Of a stretch of 64,000 bases of DNA, positions 18,189-26,430 are shown one piece after another. This stretch comes from Myxococcaceae bacterium JPH2. GTDB lineage: Bacteria; Myxococcota; Myxococcia; Myxococcales; Myxococcaceae. Each line of letters opens with the position of its first letter. Position 1 is the stretch's first letter. The notes under the pieces are model-generated. The model ran no database searches, had not been told where the DNA came from, and saw nothing but the letters and a program-made list of their open reading frames with translations. A program made the position numbers and the translations under genes. The stretch covers positions 1 through 64,000 of the forward strand of contig JAEMGR010000043.1 of NCBI GenBank assembly GCA_016458225.1, in the 5' to 3' direction.

Positions 18189-19532
18189 ATGACTCCAGTG
18201 GATTTGCCCCCAGCCGGCCCTCCTGCCTCGGGCGAGGCACGACCGTCCGGCGCCTCGCTCCTCGACCGCTTCCTTTCGCTGCCCACCCTCTCCCTGCTCG
18301 ACGCGCAGGGTCGGGACACGGGGGACGTGCGCGAGCGCGCCGCGCGCCTCGCCCGAGCGCTCCGGGACGCGGGAGTTCCCCCCGGTGGCCGCGTCGGCGT
18401 GGCCCTGCCCAACGGGCCTGAGTTCGTCATCGCGCTCGTGGCTTGCCTGGAGGCGCGCGCCACCTTCGTGCCCCTGAGCCTCGCCCTGTCGCCCGAGGTT
18501 CGCGACCGCCGGCTGGAGCGGATCCACGCGGCGGCCCTGGTGGACGCGGAGGGCGTGGTGCGCCGGGAGGCACCGCCGCCCGAGCCGGATGTCCCCGTGC
18601 CCGCGGTCATCCTCTTCACCAGCGGCAGCGAAGGAGACGGGCGCCCCGTGGCCCTGCCGGAGTCCGCGCTCCTGCACGTCGTCGACACGCACCACCCCGC
18701 GCTCGCGTATGAGCCGGGCACGCGCGTCACGGGCTACCTGCCGTGGAGCCACGCCTTCGGCTTCACCCTCGAACTGCTGATGGGGCTGCTGCACGGCGCC
18801 CGGGTGCGTTCGGTTCCACCGCCCTCGTTCCCCGAGGTGCTCGCCTCGGAGCCGCCGGGCTTCCTGTTTACCGTGCCGCGCATGCTGGAGCGGCTCGACA
18901 CGTCCACGCTGCGCGCGCTGCGCGGAGGAATCGTGGGCGGCGCTCCCGTGCGCGGTGCGCTGCGCGAGCACCTGCGGGGCAGCCAGCTGCGCGTGGGCTA
19001 CGGACAGACGGAGTGCGCCCCGGGCGCCTCACTGGGCGAGGCCGGCGAGTGGAACCACGACGACTTCCTCGGCCGCGCGCTGGGCTGTGAGCTGGAGCTG
19101 CACCCCGCGGGCGACGGCGAGCACCAGGAGCTGCGCGTGCGCGGCGCCAACCTCGGCCTTGGCTACGTGGACGGCGCGCGCATCCAGCCCTTCCCGCTGG
19201 ACGCGGGCTGGCGCGCGACCGGAGACCTGGCGAGCGCCGTGGACGGCGGCTTCGTCTCCGAGGGCCGGCGCGACGAGTTGTTCAAGCTCGACAACGGGCG
19301 GATGGTGAACCCCGTGCCATTGGAGCTGCCCTTCGACGGCCGCATCCTGCTCGTGGGCATGGGGCGCAACCTCATCCAGCCGCTCGCCCGAGGCGAGGTC
19401 CCCTCGGGCTTCGCGCTCCCCATCCCCCACCTCCCCCCCCGGCTGATGCCCGAGTCGTTCTGGAGCGCGTGCACGACGCCCACCGGCAAGGTCTCCCGGC
19501 GGCGCGCCCAACGTCTCTTCGAGGAATCATGA
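18189..19532 (+). CDS. AMP-dependent aryl-acid ligase of the pigment cluster
   Basis: ANL-superfamily adenylating enzyme (447 residues) expected to activate the aromatic starter acid and load it on the ACP. Motifs are the P-loop-like [56 protein letters not shown] and the C-terminal [12 protein letters not shown], whose lysine is the A10 catalytic residue. The P-loop is unusual in having Arg-Pro rather than Pro-Lys. An ATG at 18171 is also possible. The stop overlaps the ammonia lyase start by ATGA, so the enzymes that make and activate the starter are co-translated. Confidence 0.88.
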   Translation: MTPVDLPPAGPPASGEARPSGASLLDRFLSLPTLSLLDAQGRDTGDVRERAARLARALRDAGVPPGGRVGVALPNGPEFVIALVACLEARATFVPLSLALSPEVRDRRLERIHAAALVDAEGVVRREAPPPEPDVPVPAVILFTSGSEGDGRPVALPESALLHVVDTHHPALAYEPGTRVTGYLPWSHAFGFTLELLMGLLHGARVRSVPPPSFPEVLASEPPGFLFTVPRMLERLDTSTLRALRGGIVGGAPVRGALREHLRGSQLRVGYGQTECAPGASLGEAGEWNHDDFLGRALGCELELHPAGDGEHQELRVRGANLGLGYVDGARIQPFPLDAGWRATGDLASAVDGGFVSEGRRDELFKLDNGRMVNPVPLELPFDGRILLVGMGRNLIQPLARGEVPSGFALPIPHLPPRLMPESFWSACTTPTGKVSRRRAQRLFEES

Positions 19533-21025
19533 CTGCCCGCCCTCCCCTTCACTCGCTCACCTTCGACCGCAGCCGCCGGCTGACTCCGGCGGACCTCGTG
19601 GCCGCGGCCGAGCCCGTCCAGCTCACCCTCTCCGAGGAGACGCGCGCGCGGGTCTCGCGCTGCGAGGGCTTCGTGCGCGAGCAGAACGCCGCGGGCACAC
19701 CCATCTACGGGATGACCACGGGCTTCGGCCCGCTCGTGGCCTTCGGCGCGGCCCCCAGTCCCGTGGAGCAGGGCTATGGCCTGCTCAACCACCTGCGCTC
19801 AGGCCAGGGAGACTACCTGTCCCCGGGCGTGGCGCGCGCCATGTTGTTGGCCCGCGTGTGGTCGCTCGCACAGGGACACTCGGGCGTGAGCCTGCCCGTC
19901 ATCGACGACCTGTGCGCCGCGCTCGCCACGCCCTTCGCGCCGGCGGTGCCGGAGTGGGGCTCGGTGGGCGCCAGCGGAGACCTCACGCCCCTGGCCCATG
20001 CGGCGGGCGCGCTGCGCGGCGAGGGCGAGGCCTTCTGGGGCGAGGAGCGCGTGCAGGCCTCCGTTGCATTGGAGCGCGCGGGGCTGCGGCGGCTCGTGCT
20101 CCAGGGCCGGGACGCATTGGGATTGGTGAACGGCACGTCGTTGACGGCGGCCGCGGCGGGGCTCGCGGTGCACTCCGCGCGGCGGGCCGTGACGCTCGCG
20201 TTGAACCTCACGGGCCTCTTGGCGGAGTCGCTCGGCGCCGCGGACACGTTCACCTCGCCGGAGCTGCTGGAGGCATCGGGCCACCGCTCGGCGCATGACG
20301 TGGCGGTGCGGCTGCGCGAGCGGCTGCGGGGCGCCACGGTGAAGGACGGCCGCCCGCTTCAAGAGGCGTACAGCCTGCGGTGCGTGCCGCAGCTCGTGGG
20401 CGCGGTGGAGGAGTCGCTGCGCCACGTGGAGCACGTCGTCGAGTCCGACCTCAACGGCGTGAGCGACAACCCGCTCTTCTTCCCGGAGCAGGGCAAGGTC
20501 ATCCACGGCGGCAACTTCTTCGGGCAGCAGGTGGCCTTCGCCGCGGACGCGCTGAACCTCGCGCTCACGCAGCTGGCCAACCTGGCGGAGCGCCAGTTGG
20601 ACATGCTGTTGGATCCAGGGCGCAACGGCGGCCTGCCGCTGCTGCTGTCCGCGCGGCCCGGGGCGCAGTCGGGACTCGCGGGCGTCAACCTCGCGGCCAC
20701 GGCGATCGTCGCGGCGATGCGTCGCTACGCCACGCCCGCGAGCATCCAGACGTTGCCCACCAACGGCCACAACCAGGACGTGGTGCCCTTCGGAACGCAG
20801 GCCGCCATGGAGGCCCTGCGCCAGAGCGAGCGGCTGCAGCTCGTGCAGGCATCACTCGCGCTCGGGCTGCGGCAGGCGGCCTATCTCGGCGCGCGGCCTC
20901 CTTCGTCCCCGGCGGGCGCCGCGCTGCTCGCGCTCCTGTGCGAGACCGTGACGCCGGTGGATCCGGACCGTCCGCTCTCCGAGGACGTGCGCCGCATGGC
21001 CTCGGCAATCTATCTGCGCGGCTGA
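19529..21025 (+). CDS. MIO-type aromatic amino acid ammonia lyase, predicted tyrosine ammonia lyase
   Basis: Eliminates ammonia from an aromatic amino acid; here probably L-tyrosine to 4-coumarate, the starter of the polyene. The 498-residue length is normal. A148-S149-G150 in GSVGASGDLTPLAH form the MIO cofactor; the catalytic Tyr is Y60 in PIYGMTTGFGPL. The substrate-selecting position, His89 in Rhodobacter TAL, aligns with H88 in LLNHLRSG, which favours tyrosine over phenylalanine or histidine. LVNGTSLTAAAAG and SDNPLFFPEQGKVIHGGNF are conserved family segments. It is coupled to the upstream ligase and ends at a tandem hairpin region. Confidence 0.9.
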   Translation: MTARPPLHSLTFDRSRRLTPADLVAAAEPVQLTLSEETRARVSRCEGFVREQNAAGTPIYGMTTGFGPLVAFGAAPSPVEQGYGLLNHLRSGQGDYLSPGVARAMLLARVWSLAQGHSGVSLPVIDDLCAALATPFAPAVPEWGSVGASGDLTPLAHAAGALRGEGEAFWGEERVQASVALERAGLRRLVLQGRDALGLVNGTSLTAAAAGLAVHSARRAVTLALNLTGLLAESLGAADTFTSPELLEASGHRSAHDVAVRLRERLRGATVKDGRPLQEAYSLRCVPQLVGAVEESLRHVEHVVESDLNGVSDNPLFFPEQGKVIHGGNFFGQQVAFAADALNLALTQLANLAERQLDMLLDPGRNGGLPLLLSARPGAQSGLAGVNLAATAIVAAMRRYATPASIQTLPTNGHNQDVVPFGTQAAMEALRQSERLQLVQASLALGLRQAAYLGARPPSSPAGAALLALLCETVTPVDPDRPLSEDVRRMASAIYLRG

Positions 21026-21051
21026 ACGCAGCCCTTCGGCGGAGGACGCGC

Positions 21052-21073
21052 GCCCCGGGCAAGTCTCCGGGGC
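21052..21073. terminator. Hairpin 1 of the tandem pair
   Basis: GCCCCGG pairs perfectly with CCGGGGC (7 bp, 8-base loop). Placed after the ammonia lyase stop in a convergent gap, it can act on transcripts from either side. There is no U-run, which is usual at this GC content. Confidence 0.6.
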
Positions 21074-21103
21074 TGACTGCTCAGCCCTTCGACGGAAGAC
21101 GCA

Positions 21104-21126
21104 AGCCCCGGTGAGCCTCCGGGGCT
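21104..21126. terminator. Hairpin 2 of the tandem pair
   Basis: AGCCCCGG pairs perfectly with CCGGGGCT (8 bp, 7-base loop), the second repeat's version of the same structure, 52 bases from the first. Two in a row make a probable bidirectional terminator for the ammonia lyase and the convergent glycosyltransferase-acyltransferase. Confidence 0.65.
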
Positions 21127-21132
21127 GACTGC

Positions 21133-23142
21133 TCAGCCCTTCGGTGGAGGACGCGCGGCTGGAGTGAGCTGCGCGGGCGGCGCCGCGTCCCAGAAGTCGT
21201 AGAAGTTGAACCACTGGTAGGGGTACTCGCGCGCGACGGACTCCAGCTCGCGCACGTAGTCCTCGACCCACGCGCGGAGCTGCGCATCGCGGTCGACGCC
21301 TCGCACGAAGGCCAGCGTTCGTGGGGGCCGCGCGAAGAATCGATACGTGGCCGGCGCCACCTGCAGCGAGAACGTGGTGATGATCGGCGCGCCACTCACC
21401 GCCGCGAGCATGAAGGGCCCCACGGGAAAGGGCGCCTCGCGCCCCAGGAACGGCACTCGCACGAAGTGGCGATCCGTGGCTCGGTCTCCCTGCACCGCCA
21501 GCAGGGTGCCCTCGCGCAGCGCGCGCACCATCTCCAGCGAGCCGAGGAACTCATCCCCCACGGCGATGACCCGTGGGCCCTTGCCGTGCGCCTTCTCCAA
21601 GAAGCGGGACAGCCGCTCCTGCTCGCCCCGGAACGCCACGATGGCCAGCTTGCCGCTGGTGCTCCCCTGCCCCAGGAGCCCCGCCGCGACGTCCCAGTTG
21701 CCCAGGTGCGCGGTGAGCAACACGGCGCCCTTGCCCGACGTGGCGGCGGTGCGGATGTGCTCGATGCCTTCCTCTTCGTACCGGAAGACGCCACGGCCCC
21801 GCGTGGACAGGAGCGCGCGGTCCACCAACGTGCGCGCGAAGGAGAGGATGTGCTGGTACGCCCGCCGCCACTTCGCCACCCCGCGCGCGGGCCCCACCGC
21901 TCGGTCGAGGAACGCCGCCGAGGACTGGCGGGCCGCGCGAGACGTCAGCAGGAAGTAGAACGCCACCGGGTACAGCGCCGCGTACGCCGCGCCGATGCCG
22001 AACACGCGCGTCACCTGGAAGAAGAACCAGTGCCCCAGCACGCCGCCCCGGCTGCGCCCCGTCCACCGCCGAGGCCCCTCCACGCGCCTGCGCGCCCCAC
22101 TCTCCCACGCACCCCACGCCAGCCCCACGCCCGCGACGACGCCCGCCGCGCCGAGCGGAGGCAGCCCGCGCCCCAGCAACGCGGAGACCGCTGACCCGGC
22201 CGCCAGCGCCGGCACCGCGCCCAACCCCGCGACGGCGCACGCGAGCGCCGCCAGCGCCCAACCCCATCCACTCACCGCGCCAAGCGCCAGCGCGATGCCC
22301 ACCGCCGCGGAGAGCGCGCGCCACACGAGCCCCTCGCCCCCGAGCCACGCCCAACGCCGCAGCGCGAACAGCGACAAGCCGGGCCGATGCGGCAGCGGCC
22401 CCAAGCGCGGCGCCAGGGGCAAAGGGAGGAAGAGACGAATGCAGGTGAGCGTGTTGAGCAGCGAGATGCGCGCGTTGTCGACGAAGGGCCGGAAGTGGCT
22501 GATGCGGTCCTTCGGGTAGATGACACCGATAGGCACCGAGCGCAGCGGCACGCCGGCCCACGCGGCGCGCAGGAGGATCTCCACCTCGAAGTCGTAGCGT
22601 GTGTTGCGCGTGGGCAGGCGCGCGCAGGCGGCGAGCGGATAGGCGCGAAAACCAGACTGGCTGTCTTCCACGCGCGCGCCGCTCTCGAACCAGACCCAGA
22701 AGTTGGAGAACTTGCGACCGAACTCACTGGAGGCCGGGGCACCCGCGGCGATGAGGTCCCGCGCGCCGATGATCAACGCGCCCGGCTCCGCCGTGACGGC
22801 CGCCGCCAAGGTGGGCAGGTCCGAAGGGAGGTGCTGCCCGTCCGCATCCAGCGCGATGGCGGAGCGAAAGCCCCGGCGGTGCGCTTCGTCGAGCAGGCGG
22901 CGCAGCGCCACGCCCTTGCCCCGGTTCTGGGGCTGCCGGAGCACAGTGGCACCCGCGCGCTCCGCCTCGTCGCCCGAGCCATCCGTCGAGCCGTCGTCGC
23001 ACACCAGCACGGTGGAGGCATGCTCCAGCGAGCCCCGGACGACCGCGCCCACCGTCCGCGCGTGGTTGTAGACGGGGATGACGACGCAGGCGCCGGCCTG
23101 GTCGCAGCTACGGGTGGGGCGGTCGGTCACACGTCGCCTCAT
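21133..23142 (-). CDS. GT2 glycosyltransferase-LpxL acyltransferase fusion
   Basis: A 669-residue two-enzyme protein. Residues about 18-240 are a family 2 glycosyltransferase (VVIPVYNHARTVG, CDDGSTDGS, the DxD-type ALDADGQHLPSD at 99-101, and DSQSGFRAYPL). Residues about 255-345 are hydrophobic membrane segments. Residues about 365-650 match LpxL/HtrB lauroyl transferases, with the catalytic H479-x4-D484 pair in HLGNWD. This fusion is characteristic of aryl-polyene and flexirubin clusters, where it is thought to attach the polyene to a lipid or sugar anchor in the envelope. It is divergent from the methyltransferase gene. Confidence 0.92.
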   Translation of the reverse strand: MRRRVTDRPTRSCDQAGACVVIPVYNHARTVGAVVRGSLEHASTVLVCDDGSTDGSGDEAERAGATVLRQPQNRGKGVALRRLLDEAHRRGFRSAIALDADGQHLPSDLPTLAAAVTAEPGALIIGARDLIAAGAPASSEFGRKFSNFWVWFESGARVEDSQSGFRAYPLAACARLPTRNTRYDFEVEILLRAAWAGVPLRSVPIGVIYPKDRISHFRPFVDNARISLLNTLTCIRLFLPLPLAPRLGPLPHRPGLSLFALRRWAWLGGEGLVWRALSAAVGIALALGAVSGWGWALAALACAVAGLGAVPALAAGSAVSALLGRGLPPLGAAGVVAGVGLAWGAWESGARRRVEGPRRWTGRSRGGVLGHWFFFQVTRVFGIGAAYAALYPVAFYFLLTSRAARQSSAAFLDRAVGPARGVAKWRRAYQHILSFARTLVDRALLSTRGRGVFRYEEEGIEHIRTAATSGKGAVLLTAHLGNWDVAAGLLGQGSTSGKLAIVAFRGEQERLSRFLEKAHGKGPRVIAVGDEFLGSLEMVRALREGTLLAVQGDRATDRHFVRVPFLGREAPFPVGPFMLAAVSGAPIITTFSLQVAPATYRFFARPPRTLAFVRGVDRDAQLRAWVEDYVRELESVAREYPYQWFNFYDFWDAAPPAQLTPAARPPPKG

Positions 23143-23201
23143 GCCCCGTGGGCCCCGCGCCCGTCAACACTCAGGCGGACGGGCCGGCCCCCCGGGCAGC
23201 C

Positions 23202-24446
23202 ATGCCCCAGCCCCTGACGTGGACCTTGCCTTTCCCGCCGCCGAGCAACGACGCTGCGCCCCCCATGCAGACCCCTGGCCCCACCGACCCACCCCCGCCC
23301 CCCATCCCGGCCGCTCCGGGCCTGCGCGAGCGGCTCCGGGCGGTCCCCCGGCAGTTGCTCGCGCGCATCCACGCGCTGAAGGACGAGCACGCCAGCCCCG
23401 GGCGCCTGGGCCTCGCCGTCGCGGTGGGCGTCCTCATCGGGGCGAGTCCCTTCCTCGGGCTTCAGCTCGTGCTGGCCGTGGCCCTGGCGACCCTCTTTGG
23501 ACTCAATCGCTTCGCCGTGCTGCTGGGCTCGCAGGTGTCGGTGCCTCCGCTCACGCCGCTGGTCCTCTTCGCCAACGCACAGGTGGGCGCCTTCCTCCTC
23601 ACGGGACGCTGGCTGCCCCTCTCCCTTCAGGCACTGCGCGAGGTGCCGGCCAAGCAACTGGTCGCGGAGCTGTTCGCGGACCTGCTGGTGGGTGGGCTCG
23701 TCGTGGGCGGCGCGCTCGCGCTCATCCTCGGGGGCGCGACCGCGCACTTCGTGAGCCTCGTGCGTGCGCCAGATGAGCTGGCGCCCCACCTCTCGACGCC
23801 GCGATGGAAGGAACTCCAGCGACGACTGGGCGCGCTGCCCCGCGCGTGGCGTTCCTATGCACGATGGAAGCTGCGGTTGGATCCGGTCTACGGGCTGGTG
23901 CTGACCGAGCTTCCCGAGGACGTGGACCTCGTGGACCTGGGCTCCGGCATGGGCCTTCTCCCGCTGCTGCTCGCGCTGCGCTCACCGCGAGCCCGGGTGC
24001 GCGCGCTGGAGTGGGACGCCCGCAAGGCCCGTGTCGCGCGAGAGCTGCTCGCGGACCTCCCGGGCATGCAAGTGGTGGAGGGCGATGCCCGAGCCGGCGC
24101 GCTGGGTCAGCCGCAGGCCATCACGCTGGTGGACGTGCTGCACTACAGCCCCGTGGAGGAGCAGCGGCAGTGGTTGGAGCGGTGCGCGCATGCGCTCGCG
24201 CCGGGAGGGCTGCTGCTCATCCGCGAGTTGGAGCCCGCGCGCTCGCGCAGGACGTGGGCCACTCGGCTGGAGAAGCTCGCGGTGCGCTGGGGATGGAACC
24301 AGGGCGCGACAGTCCAAGCCTGGGCCCCCTCCGAGATGGCCCATGCCTTGACAGCCTTGGGCTTCACCGCCGTAATCCATCCAGCGGGCTCGGGCGCGTT
24401 TCGCGCGAACTCCTTGGTGGTCGCACGCAAGCCCTCCGCATCCTGA
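23202..24446 (+). CDS. DUF2062-SAM methyltransferase fusion
   Basis: A 414-residue protein. After a Pro-rich N terminus, residues about 40-195 form a DUF2062 membrane domain (GLAVAVGVLIGASPFLGLQ; GSQVSVPPLTPLVLFA). Residues about 215-410 are a class I SAM methyltransferase with motif I VDLVDLGSGMGLLPLL, an acidic residue in VRALEWDARKARV and the post-I VDVLHYSP. It probably O-methylates the aryl head or another polyene position at the membrane. The ATG at 23202 is preferred to the GTG at 23148, which nearly abuts the divergent gene. The halogenase starts 4 bases after its stop. Confidence 0.85.
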   Translation: MPQPLTWTLPFPPPSNDAAPPMQTPGPTDPPPPPIPAAPGLRERLRAVPRQLLARIHALKDEHASPGRLGLAVAVGVLIGASPFLGLQLVLAVALATLFGLNRFAVLLGSQVSVPPLTPLVLFANAQVGAFLLTGRWLPLSLQALREVPAKQLVAELFADLLVGGLVVGGALALILGGATAHFVSLVRAPDELAPHLSTPRWKELQRRLGALPRAWRSYARWKLRLDPVYGLVLTELPEDVDLVDLGSGMGLLPLLLALRSPRARVRALEWDARKARVARELLADLPGMQVVEGDARAGALGQPQAITLVDVLHYSPVEEQRQWLERCAHALAPGGLLLIRELEPARSRRTWATRLEKLAVRWGWNQGATVQAWAPSEMAHALTALGFTAVIHPAGSGAFRANSLVVARKPSAS

Positions 24447-24450
24447 TTCC

Positions 24451-25665
24451 ATGAATACAGACGTTCTGGTGATTGGCGCCGGGCCCGCGGGCAGTGTCGC
24501 GGGTTCCCTGCTGGCTCAAAAAGGCCACCGCGTGACTTGCCTGGAGGCCGGGACGTTTCCCCGCTTCCAGATTGGCGAGTCGCTCCTGCCCCGCTGCAAT
24601 GACATCCTCGAGGAGGCCGGCCTGCTGAAGGCCGTGGTGGCGCGGGGCTATCAGCCCAAGAACGCCGCCCTGTTCCTCCAGGGAGATGCCCGCGAGCGCT
24701 TCTGCTTCGCGGAGGTCTTCCCCGGCCAGCGCACGCAGACCTTCCAGGTGCCGCGCTTCGACTTCGACCAGACGCTCGCCACGGCGGCGCGCGGTCATGG
24801 CGTGGACCTGCGCTTCAACCAGCGCGTGGACGCGGTCGAGTTCCAACCCAACGGTGGCGCGGTCATCCGCGCCACGGACCTGGAGAGCAACGCGACCGAG
24901 CAGCTCCAAGCGCGCTTCGTCATCGACTGCAGCGGCTACGGCCGCGTGCTGCCCAAGCTGCTGAAGTTGGAGAAGCCGTCGTCGCTGGCGCCGCGCATCG
25001 CGCTCTTCACGTGGATCGAGGGAGACCGCCGTCCCGAGGGCGCCGAGGAGGGCGACATCTGGGTGTGCCTGCATCCGCGGGGCGCGTGGATCTGGATCAT
25101 CCCGTTCTCCAACGGCCGCACCTCGGTGGGCGTGGTGATGGAGCGCTCGCTGTACGACAGCGTGTCGGGCTGCGACCGCGACCGATTGATGAGCCTGCTG
25201 CGAGAGGACCCCAACGCGCGCGCGCGCCTGGCGAACGCGGTGCCGGTGTTGAAGACGATGAAGCTGGAGGCGTGGTCGGCGGCGGTGGAGTCGCTGCACG
25301 GACCGGGCTGGGCCCTCACCGGCAACGCGGCGGAGTTCCTCGACCCCGTGTTCTCCTCGGGCGTCACGGTGGCGCTGGAGTCCGCCAGCCGGGCCGCGGC
25401 GCTCGTGCACCGCACGCTCCAGGGCGAGACGGTGAATTGGAACACCGAGTACGGCGCCGTCGTGGAGAAGGCCGTGAGCGTCTTCCGCGTCTTCGTGCGC
25501 ACCTGGTACACCGGCGAGCTGCCGCGAGTCCTGCTGCGCCCGAACAAGACGCAGGCCATCAAGCGCGCCATCACCGCCATCCTCGGCGGCTACGTGCTGG
25601 ATGAGGAGAACCCGTTCGTGCGCAACCCCGAGGGCACCCTCTCCGCCCTCCTGAAGTTGGCGTGA
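24451..25665 (+). CDS. Flavin-dependent halogenase-like enzyme
   Basis: A 404-residue FAD enzyme with dinucleotide motif GAGPAGSVAG at residues 9-18. Both signatures that separate halogenases from monooxygenases are present: WxWxIP as W213-I-W215-I-I-P218, and Fx.Px.Sx.G as F296-L-D-P299-V-F-S302-S-G304. K70 in GYQPKNAALF aligns with the catalytic lysine that binds HOX as chloramine in phenolic halogenases. It should halogenate the phenolic ring while substrate is free or ACP-bound, using FADH2, oxygen and halide. It follows the methyltransferase by 4 bases and ends at a strong hairpin. No flavin reductase gene lies nearby. A monooxygenase role remains possible. Confidence 0.85.
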   Translation: MNTDVLVIGAGPAGSVAGSLLAQKGHRVTCLEAGTFPRFQIGESLLPRCNDILEEAGLLKAVVARGYQPKNAALFLQGDARERFCFAEVFPGQRTQTFQVPRFDFDQTLATAARGHGVDLRFNQRVDAVEFQPNGGAVIRATDLESNATEQLQARFVIDCSGYGRVLPKLLKLEKPSSLAPRIALFTWIEGDRRPEGAEEGDIWVCLHPRGAWIWIIPFSNGRTSVGVVMERSLYDSVSGCDRDRLMSLLREDPNARARLANAVPVLKTMKLEAWSAAVESLHGPGWALTGNAAEFLDPVFSSGVTVALESASRAAALVHRTLQGETVNWNTEYGAVVEKAVSVFRVFVRTWYTGELPRVLLRPNKTQAIKRAITAILGGYVLDEENPFVRNPEGTLSALLKLA

Positions 25666-25679
25666 CGGTGCACGCAGGT

Positions 25680-25711
25680 GGCCGGCGAGGACGCCCTGTC
25701 CTCAGCCGGCC
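25680..25711. terminator. Strong bidirectional hairpin
   Basis: GGCCGGC-GAGGAC pairs with GTCCTC-A-GCCGGCC: a 13-bp stem with one bulged A and a 5-base loop. It begins 15 bases after the halogenase stop and overlaps the last codons of the convergent deacetylase gene, so it probably ends transcription from both directions. Confidence 0.7.
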
Positions 25712-26430
25712 AGCAGCTCGCGCAAAGTGACGGTGCCGAGCCCGCGCGCGCGCAGCTCCGTGAGCAGCAACGGGAGGTTCTCCACCGTCTGCTCTCGCAA
25801 CTCGGAGCGCTCGTGTGGGCTGCCATCGTGGAGCGTGAGGATGTGCCCCGCGCTCGTTCTCGCCGCGAGCGCGCGTGCTCGGCGCGCCGTGAAGGCCCAT
25901 GCGCCATCCCGAGCCGCATGCGTCCACGTCACCACCGTCAGCCCGGCCTGACGCGCGGCCTGGTGCACCGCGGGGTTCCGAACGCCCACGGCGGGCCGGT
26001 AGTACCGCGGGCGCTCACCCGTGACGGTGAAGAGGGACTCCTGGCAGCGCCGCAGGTCCTCTTCCAGGCGTGATGCGACGAAGAGGTCCGCGCCGGTCCC
26101 ATGCCGCCACGTGTGATTGGCGAGCTGATGTCCCGCGCCGTGCAGTGCCCGCGCGAGCCCGGAATGCCGCTCCACCTCGCGACCGATGCAGAAGAACGTG
26201 GCCTGCGCGCCATGCCGGTGGAGGATGTCCGCGATGCGCTCCGTGTAGTGCGGATGGGGGCCATCATCGAACGTGAGCGCCACCACGGGACGAGTCGAGG
26301 GGCCGCGCCAGATGCCCGGTCCGAAGAGCATCACGCGCGGATGGAAAACCCCTGCCGCCATGCCGGCCAGCACCCCTCCGCCCGCGACGAGCGCAGTGGC
26401 CACTCCGAGCAGCGGCTCACCCAGCGACAC
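25702..26430 (-). CDS. NodB-type polysaccharide deacetylase within the pigment operon
   Basis: A 242-residue membrane-anchored deacetylase. An N-terminal hydrophobic helix (GVATALVAGGGVLAGMAAGV) is followed by a NodB domain with metal and catalytic motifs LTFDDGPHPHYT, HQLANHTWRHG, a PAVGVRNPAV segment in place of the usual RPPYG, and HILTLHDGSPHE. The GTG start at 26430 overlaps the end of the ketosynthase-like gene by 14 bases, so it is co-translated with the pigment genes. It may deacetylate an N-acetylated sugar on the pigment anchor. It is the last gene of the leftward operon. Confidence 0.88.
   Translation of the reverse strand: MSLGEPLLGVATALVAGGGVLAGMAAGVFHPRVMLFGPGIWRGPSTRPVVALTFDDGPHPHYTERIADILHRHGAQATFFCIGREVERHSGLARALHGAGHQLANHTWRHGTGADLFVASRLEEDLRRCQESLFTVTGERPRYYRPAVGVRNPAVHQAARQAGLTVVTWTHAARDGAWAFTARRARALAARTSAGHILTLHDGSPHERSELREQTVENLPLLLTELRARGLGTVTLRELLAG

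Larger units (their letters stand above)
21029..21156. repeat. Tandem ~52-bp repeats beyond the GT-acyltransferase stop, each with a hairpin
   Basis: Two complete units (21029-21081 and 21082-21133) and a third partial unit (from 21134) each begin with cagcccttcg followed by a GGAGGACGC-like sequence. The third copy is the real 3' end of the glycosyltransferase-acyltransferase gene (codons RPPPKG-stop); the first two lie beyond its stop. The two full units each contain a perfect GC hairpin. This looks like tandem duplication of the gene end together with its terminator, in the gap between two convergent genes. Confidence 0.75.
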
